Shown one piece after another: positions 1 through 4,840 of a stretch of 5,843 bases of DNA. Each line of letters opens with the position of its first letter. The first letter of the stretch is position 1. Under the pieces are notes generated by a model. The model worked only from the letters and a program-made list of their open reading frames with translations. It did no database searches and was not told where the DNA came from. Made by a program: the position numbers and the translations under genes. This DNA is from Planctomycetia bacterium (lineage in GTDB: Bacteria; Planctomycetota; Phycisphaerae; Phycisphaerales; UBA1924): positions 1 through 5,843 of the forward strand of contig SXOY01000092.1 of NCBI GenBank assembly GCA_005776545.1, in the 5' to 3' direction.

Positions 1-31
1 AGAGGCAATGGATTTAGAAAGAGAGGACTCG

Positions 32-697
32 ATGTCACTGGCGATTCTTGCCATCACTTCTGCGATCACTGCTGGACCTTCCATGCCATTCCCATCAGTC
101 GAGCTTGGCAGCGAGAATCAGTCTCGCTTTCTTGCGACCATGCATCCCTATCCATCTGGTCGCGCTGATGATGTGCGCCGTCCCGGTTTCAATGGCCGCC
201 TGTGGATCGGTGACATCAACATCGGGCCGGTGAATCAGTCCTGGCCGATGGCGTTTGGTGATCCAGGCCCGGCGTCCTACGGCGCAGCAGGCCACGAGTC
301 TGATCGCGTGTTCGCAAAGATCGGCCACACCGCAGTAGGCATCAGCCCCTGGACCGCGATCAATTGCGAAGGCCTGCACGATCTCGAATACGCCCGCAAC
401 ACATGGCTCGCCGAACGCGGCTTCGTCGGCGGCGTCCGCACGTTCATCAACGATCTCTATCTCGCTCAATACATGGGTGAGTCAGCCGCCCCCGCAAAAG
501 TGGGCACAAAAATCCAACCCCGCGGCACAATCCAGTTGCCCGAAGACATGCCGCGTTTCAAAAGCCGCGAACAAGTAATGCACGAAGCGGGAACAGCCTC
601 AAAAGTCGCAATCGGCAAAGTCTCGCTGCCACCAATGGCAGGAAAAGCAATGTCACAACGCGTAACTGCAACGAACTCCCGCCTGGCCTCGAAGTAA
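32..697 (+). CDS. Hypothetical protein, possibly exported
   Basis: I do not recognise this 221-residue protein. I chose the ATG at 32 because a purine-rich GAGAGGA (21-27) sits just upstream. The in-frame ATG at 8 has its AGAGG only two bases away and would add an acidic stretch before the hydrophobic segment. Residues 2-14 (SLAILAITSAITA) are hydrophobic and could be a short signal peptide or anchor, but no basic residue precedes them, so export is uncertain. The middle (about 50-150) is rich in Gly, Trp and aromatic residues (RLWIGDINIGPVNQSW, GISPWTAINCEGLHDLEYA) and looks like a folded domain. The last 70 residues are Lys/Ala/Pro-rich, low in complexity and probably disordered. C- and G-ending codons dominate the middle, which supports real coding; A-ending codons become commoner in the tail. 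The gene ends TAA, 45 bases before a strong terminator, so it is probably the last gene of its transcript. Function unknown. Confidence 0.65.
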   Translation: MSLAILAITSAITAGPSMPFPSVELGSENQSRFLATMHPYPSGRADDVRRPGFNGRLWIGDINIGPVNQSWPMAFGDPGPASYGAAGHESDRVFAKIGHTAVGISPWTAINCEGLHDLEYARNTWLAERGFVGGVRTFINDLYLAQYMGESAAPAKVGTKIQPRGTIQLPEDMPRFKSREQVMHEAGTASKVAIGKVSLPPMAGKAMSQRVTATNSRLASK

Positions 698-742
698 TCC
701 CGGGCGTTGGATGTGTACTGAAAGAAGAGAGATAAAGGGGAA

Positions 743-785
743 AAGGCCCGGCATGCAAAAACGTGTCGGGCCTTGTTTGTTTTTC
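743..785 (+). terminator. Rho-independent terminator after the hypothetical gene
   Basis: Eight perfect base pairs (AAGGCCCG 743-750 with CGGGCCTT 767-774) extend inward through G-U and Watson-Crick pairs to about 13 pairs (743-755 with 762-774), leaving a six-base loop. A T-rich run (775-785, GTTTGTTTTTC) follows. It lies 45 bases after the TAA of the upstream plus-strand gene. The run of A before the stem means it might also work weakly on the minus strand. Confidence 0.85.
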
Positions 786-869
786 TGTGGCGGTGTGATG
801 AAGTGAGGATTGAGCCGCGGTTGAGTTTCGAGGACCAGATACATTGAAGGGGATCAACGAAATTTTCAA

Positions 870-887
870 AGGGACTCATGAGTCCCT
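870..887. repeat. 16-bp perfect palindrome (hairpin 1 of the cluster)
   Basis: GGGACTCATGAGTCCC (871-886) is its own reverse complement, and A870-T887 adds one more pair. As RNA it would give seven base pairs closed by a CATG tetraloop. As DNA it is a symmetric site of the kind a dimeric protein could bind. It is followed within six bases by the next hairpin. Confidence 0.75.
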
Positions 888-892
888 GAGAC

Positions 893-921
893 CCTTTCGT
901 TTTTAGTTCAAAAACGAAAGG
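893..921. repeat. 12-bp perfect inverted repeat with 5-base loop (hairpin 2)
   Basis: The arms 893-904 (CCTTTCGTTTTT) and 910-921 (AAAAACGAAAGG) are perfectly complementary around the loop AGTTC (905-909). The inner half is A/T only, so the stem is long but not very stable near the loop. No T-run follows it directly, so it is not a standard terminator. Confidence 0.8.
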
Positions 922-952
922 TTGCCATTTTTTCAAAGGTTGCCACTTTTTT
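917..952 (+). repeat. 18-bp tandem duplication containing AAAGGTTGCCA
   Basis: Two adjacent 18-base units (917-934 and 935-952) match at 16 of 18 positions. Each starts AAAGGTTGCCA and continues with a T-run. The first unit overlaps the right arm of hairpin 2 and the second supplies the left arm of hairpin 3, so the duplication interlocks with both hairpins. Confidence 0.75.
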
Positions 953-971
953 TGGTGGCAAGTGGCAACCT
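937..971. repeat. 12-bp perfect inverted repeat (hairpin 3), RTTGCCA family
   Basis: AGGTTGCCACTT-type left arm (937-948) pairs perfectly with AAGTGGCAACCT-type right arm (960-971) around an 11-base loop. The right side also carries two TGGCAA words seven bases apart (956 and 963). With the two preceding hairpins this makes three structured elements in about 100 bases. Confidence 0.8.
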
Positions 972-1190
972 CTTGATTCTCAGGCAAGAACGAGGTTCGA
1001 AAGAAACACGTGCTGCGTGTCGGGTGCAGAGTTCTGAGAAGGCGGAAGGGAGTTGAAGGGGCCCACGAGTTTCTAAGAGTGCCAAGTTGGTTGGCCTCCT
1101 TAGGGTTTTGAACTGAAAACGCGGATCGCTGGGGCGGCGAGAAATTCAAGCAGGTGCGGGGTTGAGCACGAGATAGATTCAGCGGAGTCA

Positions 1191-1237
1191 GGTTGCCACG
1201 AGTTGTGATCAGATTGCCATGGCAATGTGGCAATCTG
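1191..1237. repeat. Second RTTGCCA cluster with nested palindromes
   Basis: A GTTGCCA word at 1192-1198 is followed by the arms CAGATTGCCA (1210-1219) and TGGCAATCTG (1228-1237), a perfect 10-bp inverted repeat with an eight-base spacer. Nested inside is a perfect 14-bp palindrome, ATTGCCATGGCAAT (1213-1226), so two alternative foldings compete. GGGTTTT follows the outer stem, giving a weak terminator-like appearance on the plus strand. The shared word with the cluster 220 bases upstream suggests a common origin or a common binding protein. Confidence 0.75.
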
Positions 1238-1383
1238 GGGTTTTCGGAAGAAAAACGAAGGTGATTGCGAGAGTGTCTCTGCAGTGCAACGGCGCGGATG
1301 GAGATTGTGTGCGGTTCGGATTTCATAATGGCACCTTAGAGAGTTGTACGTGCGAGGTCAATGAAAATTGCAACAAAATGTGG

Positions 1384-1417
1384 TACCGGACAAATATTGT
1401 GCGCAGAGTGTCCGGTA
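1384..1417 (-). terminator. Possible terminator of the minus-strand protease gene
   Basis: A 9-bp perfect inverted repeat (TACCGGACA 1384-1392 with TGTCCGGTA 1409-1417, 16-base loop) lies 57 bases beyond the stop codon of the minus-strand gene. Read on the minus strand it is followed by a T-rich stretch (complement of 1360-1381). The loop is long and the T-run is interrupted, so this is only a moderate call. Confidence 0.45.
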
Positions 1418-1473
1418 GCTGAAAATGAGGAAGTAGATGGTGTGTGCGTCGGCAAACTACACGATACTCGGAT

Positions 1474-2763
1474 TTACCGCTCAATGCGATTTCGATTCCG
1501 CCTTGCCCTAATGTCGGCAAGTTCATCTTCCGCGGTTTTCCATGCGGCGTCGAGTGTAATGTTGTCGCTGGCAAAATCTGGCGGAGTTGCTGGATCGTTA
1601 CCCGGTTCAACTCTTCTAACTTCCGCGACCTTTCGATGCTGGCGATTGATTTCAGCAACGTTGGCAATTATCTGTTTCTGTGTATCTGATGCACTTTGCA
1701 GCGTAGCAAGTACATCCTGCCAAGCTCCGATCGCACTGTCCGACACTTGCCGCCACCGAGCTTGCGATTCAGAGGTGAGACTTCCATCGGATCTGTAATA
1801 TAACGGCGTGTAAGATGGCGAGACCGTTTCTGCCCGAGAAGCAAGCCGCGCAGCTTCGGCCTTGAGAGCTTTGTAGTTGTTGAGTGATTTTGTTAAAGTG
1901 TCTTCTGCTCGTGTTCTCTTCTGTATTTCAAAGGCAATGGCATCTGCACCAAACTTCACCGCAGCGACCCCATTACTTGAAGGCGAAACGGGGTCCCAGT
2001 GTGTGGCTGAGAGAAGTTTGGCAAGCCCCATATCCGACGGGCCAGAGACTATTTGTCCGAAGCCGATCTTGGCGGCTTGATCAGCGGTCAACGCAAGAAC
2101 AGTCTCTTTGGAATCCAAGATACGTGGAAGGTCGGTGCGGCCGGGAAGTCTTTCGTTTGAGAGTAGTGCTTTCCCGTTTGCCTCATCGTATGCAAATAAT
2201 TCCACATCTTGAACTATCATGGCACGATAGATTGCTCCTGGCTGACCGTGGGCCTCGGCGGCGCCTGCAAGCATTGCGGCTCGGCCAGCATTGAACTTGG
2301 CGTCAACCTCAACGTTTCCTTTGTTTGGGTCGATTGAATAGCAAACCGCAGCTCCGACGGGGCCGCCCTGTTCGAAAGCAACGATATCAGAATGAGCGGT
2401 TATCCAAATCGATGCGCTGAAGGCTCTTGTCACAACAGAAACGATTTTGATATGAGGTCGAGCTTCAGTCAGTACTTTGGCAATGGCATCGGCATCTTCG
2501 ACATTGCCGCCGAGACTGTCAATATGGAAAACTATTGTTCCAGCCTTTTTCTGGCGCGCGATTTTGATTGCTTGAGCGATTCCTGGAGCAGTGATCTCCT
2601 TGCCGAATTGTCCACGTAGTGGAGCAAGAAAGTACTTCCCCGAGTCCGGTGGTGTTTCGGGTGCTGCGGCTTTGGGAGCGAAAGTTTTGCCCTGCGAAGA
2701 TGAAGTTGCACTCGGCGCGACTTGGAGCAATAACAATGCAACTAAAGTAGAAACGACACCCAT
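1474..2763 (-). CDS. Exported ClpP/crotonase-fold serine protease-like protein (SppA/NfeD, S49 type) with helical C-terminal tail
   Basis: The 429-residue product starts at an ATG preceded by GAGGAG (complement of 2771-2776) at seven bases. A hydrophobic N-terminus (residues 2-16) ending APSAT looks like a signal peptide, although it lacks basic residues; an Ala/Pro/Ser linker runs to about residue 40. Residues 43-240 match the NfeD/SppA fold: FHIDSLGGNV (79-88) stands where the family has the TPGG oxyanion-hole loop, and RAFSASIWITAHSDIVAF (113-130) matches the AASAG nucleophile helix, giving Ser116. Lys156 (DAKFNAG) is the likely general base. The 40-residue Ser-Lys spacing matches that recalled for the Pyrococcus NfeD-type protease 1510-N (Ser97/Lys138). 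Residues 275-425 are charged and helical, probably partly coiled coil, and replace the usual NfeD membrane or OB domain. I infer an envelope peptidase; substrate unknown. It is monocistronic here and convergent with the gene on its left. Confidence 0.82.
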   Translation of the reverse strand: MGVVSTLVALLLLQVAPSATSSSQGKTFAPKAAAPETPPDSGKYFLAPLRGQFGKEITAPGIAQAIKIARQKKAGTIVFHIDSLGGNVEDADAIAKVLTEARPHIKIVSVVTRAFSASIWITAHSDIVAFEQGGPVGAAVCYSIDPNKGNVEVDAKFNAGRAAMLAGAAEAHGQPGAIYRAMIVQDVELFAYDEANGKALLSNERLPGRTDLPRILDSKETVLALTADQAAKIGFGQIVSGPSDMGLAKLLSATHWDPVSPSSNGVAAVKFGADAIAFEIQKRTRAEDTLTKSLNNYKALKAEAARLASRAETVSPSYTPLYYRSDGSLTSESQARWRQVSDSAIGAWQDVLATLQSASDTQKQIIANVAEINRQHRKVAEVRRVEPGNDPATPPDFASDNITLDAAWKTAEDELADIRARRNRNRIER

Positions 2764-2986
2764 GTCTGCACTCCTCAGAGAGGTCTAGGAATTAGCGATC
2801 ATTGTAGAACGGTCAATCCGTGCAAAAGTAGTTGGCTTAAAGAGAGTAGGGGCCAGGACCGGGGCCAACCGCACATTTGAACGAAGCGGCTGTCAAACAC
2901 GTGTTGATTTGTGCCGGTATTTGGTTTTGGAGGCACCCAATAAACCAGTGAACTGTCATTCCTATCGATACACTTCCTCTCCTCTT
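2764..2986. promoter_or_regulatory. Divergent intergenic region between the protease gene and xseA
   Basis: Transcription of both neighbours must start in or near these 223 bases. For the minus-strand gene a TACAAT -10-like hexamer lies at 2806-2801, but the nearby TTGACC (2816-2811) is only four bases away and cannot be its -35, so the promoter is tentative. For xseA I see no convincing -35/-10 pair. A 10-bp palindrome AACACGTGTT (2896-2905) is a possible operator. GGAGG at 2931-2935 lies 12 bases before an in-frame GTG at 2948, which is an alternative but less likely xseA start. Confidence 0.4.
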
Positions 2987-4471
2987 ATGTCCCGCCTCCC
3001 CTTCAACCCCGCAAGCATGGCCGCCGCGAAAGCTAAAGTCGCGGAAGATGCTGTGCGGCCGCTCAGTGTTTCTGAGCTTGCGGAAAAAATCGGGTCGGCG
3101 CTGAAGGCCGGTGTGCCCGGCGCGATTCGGGTTGTTGGCGAAGTCACTGGATTTCGCGATCGCACGCACTGGTATTTTGATCTCAAGGATTCAGAAGCTG
3201 TCATCGCCTGCGTCGCATTCGCTAATGTCGCAAAACGGGTCGGCTTCGATCTCAAAGATGGCCTGCAAGTCGTTATCACCGGCCGCATCGATTTCTACTC
3301 AAAAAGCGGCAAAGTTTCACTCATCGTCGAAAAGATCGAGCCTGTCGGCGCTGGCGCCCTAGATCTGAAACTCAAGCAATTGATCGAAGAGCTGCGAGTG
3401 TTGGGCTGGATGAATCCAGAGCGCAAGCGAAAGCTGCCAGTCCTGCCCCGAAAGGTGGCGGTTATCACCAGCCGCACCGCCGCGGCGTTGCAAGATGTCA
3501 TCGACACTGTGCGTCGGCGTTGCCCGAGCGTTGAACTCGTAGTTGCTGACACGCGCGTCCAGGGCGATGACGCGGCTGAAGAAATTGCTGCGATGATTCG
3601 CACGGTGAGCAAGGTTGCCAAAAAGCTCGGCATCGACGCCGTCCTGGTCACACGCGGCGGCGGCTCAAAAGAAGACCTCTGGTGCTTCAACTCAAAGAGC
3701 ATCGCCGAAGCGATCGTGAACTGCAGCATTCCCGTCGTCGCCGCGATTGGACACGAAACTGATACCACTGTCGCCGAACTCGTCGCCGATGAGCGAGCGG
3801 CAACTCCAACGCAAGCCGCGATGCGTTTGACTCCCGATCGCGAATCGCTCCAGCGTCACATCGATGCCATGCACGCCCGCGTGCAGGGAAGTGTGAAAGA
3901 GCTCGCCGCTCAGGCTCGCGCTGATGTCGGTCACTTGGCGAGAGATCTGAGGTCATCCCAACTCGCGGTCGTCCAAAGCACCGCCCGCAAACTCGCATCG
4001 ATCTCGCAGCGCGTCGAACGAGCAAGCCCATCCGCAAACTTAGCGCGAGTCATGGCCCGACTGCACAACGCCGAACATCGACTGCCGCGTGCGATGCAAT
4101 CGGTGCTGCACACCGCTGATGCCTCGCAACTCGCGCGATCCCTCGAACGCGCCAGCGCAGCGCTCGTGAAACAAAACACTGAAAGAGTCGATGCCCTCGA
4201 CGCTCAACTCCGCGCAGTAAGCCCGCTCGCAGTCCTGGAACGTGGCTACTCAATCACCACCGATTCCAGCGGCAGCATCATCCGTTCCGTCAATCAATCC
4301 CGCCGCGGCGAGTTGCTCAAAACTCGCATCGTCGATGGCATCATCGAATCAATAGTGACCGGCGACGCCGCGGCGGGCCCACTCAAAACCGAAAGCAAAC
4401 CCGCCCCAGTTCGCAAGCCCGCAAAGAACCCACCTCCCGGCCCAGGCCTCTTTGGCGACCCAAGTGCCTAG
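2987..4471 (+). CDS. xseA: Exodeoxyribonuclease VII large subunit
   Basis: Catalytic subunit of exonuclease VII, a cytoplasmic enzyme that degrades single-stranded DNA from both ends to short oligonucleotides in repair and recombination. The chosen ATG (2987) gives 494 residues starting MSRLPFNP; upstream in-frame starts (2909, GTG 2948) add unlikely sequence, and no Shine-Dalgarno is seen. An N-terminal OB-fold spans about 25-118 (RVVGEVTGFRDRTHWYFDLKD at 48-68). The nuclease core (about 122-280) has ITSRTAAALQD (160-170), RGGGSKEDLWCFN (223-235) and GHETDTTVAELVADERAATP (255-274). Asp170, Arg223, His256 and Asp259 correspond to residues reported as essential in E. coli XseA (D155, R205, H238, D241), with equal or nearly equal spacing. 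A long helical region (about 283-410) and the C-terminal ERGYSITTDSSGSIIRSV segment (418-435) are normal. Thr222 stands where Gly usually precedes RGGGS. The Pro/Lys-rich tail ends GLFGDPSA, and the last codons lie in a heptamer repeat. First gene of an operon with xseB. Confidence 0.97.
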   Translation: MSRLPFNPASMAAAKAKVAEDAVRPLSVSELAEKIGSALKAGVPGAIRVVGEVTGFRDRTHWYFDLKDSEAVIACVAFANVAKRVGFDLKDGLQVVITGRIDFYSKSGKVSLIVEKIEPVGAGALDLKLKQLIEELRVLGWMNPERKRKLPVLPRKVAVITSRTAAALQDVIDTVRRRCPSVELVVADTRVQGDDAAEEIAAMIRTVSKVAKKLGIDAVLVTRGGGSKEDLWCFNSKSIAEAIVNCSIPVVAAIGHETDTTVAELVADERAATPTQAAMRLTPDRESLQRHIDAMHARVQGSVKELAAQARADVGHLARDLRSSQLAVVQSTARKLASISQRVERASPSANLARVMARLHNAEHRLPRAMQSVLHTADASQLARSLERASAALVKQNTERVDALDAQLRAVSPLAVLERGYSITTDSSGSIIRSVNQSRRGELLKTRIVDGIIESIVTGDAAAGPLKTESKPAPVRKPAKNPPPGPGLFGDPSA

Positions 4472-4489
4472 TGCCAAGTGCCTAGTGCC
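4462..4489 (+). repeat. Heptamer tandem repeat, four units, across the xseA stop codon
   Basis: Four contiguous seven-base units alternate AAGTGCC, TAGTGCC, AAGTGCC, TAGTGCC, which is also two perfect copies of a 14-base unit. The first unit encodes the end of XseA, the second supplies its TAG stop, and the third contains a GTG (4478) that opens the xseB frame. Because the unit is not a multiple of three, gain or loss of a copy changes the frame of whatever lies across it. Confidence 0.85.
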
Positions 4490-4513
4490 TGCCTTCAGCG
4501 GCTACCCTCCTCC

Positions 4514-4810
4514 GTGGCAAAGACACCAAACAGCTCCGGCGACCCAAGCAACCTCAGTTATGAGGATGCTGTTGCACAAGTCGAGGCGATCGTTGAAAAA
4601 ATCGAATCAGGCGAACTCGGCCTCGAGGCATCGGTCGCCGAATACGAGCGGGCGGCGACGCTGCTCAAACGCTGCCGCGAAGTGCTGAAGAAGGCGGAAT
4701 TGCGCGTCACCGAATTGAGCAAACAGATGGCCCAGGCCGATGCAGATCCCGCAGATGATGCTGAGGGCGGCGGCGATGAGCCGATATCCCGTGCTGATGC
4801 CCCATTCTGA
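4514..4810 (+). CDS. xseB: Exodeoxyribonuclease VII small subunit
   Basis: Small helical subunit that binds the XseA C-terminal helices to form exonuclease VII. From the GTG at 4514 it has 98 residues (MAKTPNSS...), slightly long for a family usually of 60-90. The core (about 14-68) is typical: LSYEDAVAQVEAIVEKIESGELGLEASVAEYERA matches the XseB two-helix signature with its SGEL turn, followed by a Lys/Arg-rich second helix. An in-frame GTG at 4478 would add 12 residues, but it lies inside the heptamer repeat. Neither GTG has a Shine-Dalgarno, so translation is probably coupled to xseA, 42 bases upstream. The C-terminal 25 residues are acidic and end ADAPF, beyond the usual family end. The next gene lies in the same reading frame, 30 bases after the TGA. 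Confidence 0.92.
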   Translation: MAKTPNSSGDPSNLSYEDAVAQVEAIVEKIESGELGLEASVAEYERAATLLKRCREVLKKAELRVTELSKQMAQADADPADDAEGGGDEPISRADAPF

Positions 4811-4840
4811 AACCAAACCCACCTTGAAAGCCGCCGCCTG

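Larger units (their letters stand above)
698..1473. other. Convergent intergenic region without a credible gene, rich in inverted repeats
   Basis: This 776-base stretch lies between the 3' ends of two converging genes. I found no credible coding sequence. The open frames here have unnatural composition, no ribosome site and no recognisable domain; the longest is antisense and runs back over the upstream gene. Contents in order: the terminator at 743-785; a cluster of hairpins and repeats at 870-971; a plain stretch at about 972-1190 with only minor 5-bp inverted repeats (for example 1006-1020 and 1081-1095); a second palindromic cluster at 1191-1237; and a likely terminator for the minus-strand gene at 1384-1417. 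The word RTTGCCA or its complement occurs repeatedly in both clusters. Confidence 0.7.

Noticed and set aside
95..469. 124-codon minus-strand open frame opposite the first gene
   Set aside because: It has no ribosome site, and the plus-strand frame has better codon composition, a ribosome site and a matching terminator.
992..1002. GGTTCGAAA, resembling the T-loop of a tRNA
   Set aside because: The flanking bases do not form a T-stem and no acceptor or anticodon arm is found at the right distances on either strand.
466..1326. Long minus-strand open frame (286 codons) across the intergenic gap
   Set aside because: It overlaps the end of the upstream gene, its terminator and all the first-cluster hairpins. 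Its composition (Ser, Arg, Pro, His, Phe mixed without domain pattern) looks like translated non-coding DNA, and internal peptide repeats simply reflect the DNA repeats.
1219..1422. 67-codon plus-strand open frame with four Cys residues
   Set aside because: Its start lies inside a palindrome, no Shine-Dalgarno is present, and it runs through the predicted terminator of the minus-strand gene.
2801..2816. TTGACC and TACAAT as a minus-strand sigma-70 promoter pair
   Set aside because: The two hexamers are only four bases apart instead of about 17, so they cannot act together; only the -10-like hexamer is kept as a tentative note.
3157..3164. GCGATCGC octamer (HIP1-like)
   Set aside because: It occurs singly inside xseA coding sequence and is expected by chance in GC-rich DNA rich in GATC/CGAT words.
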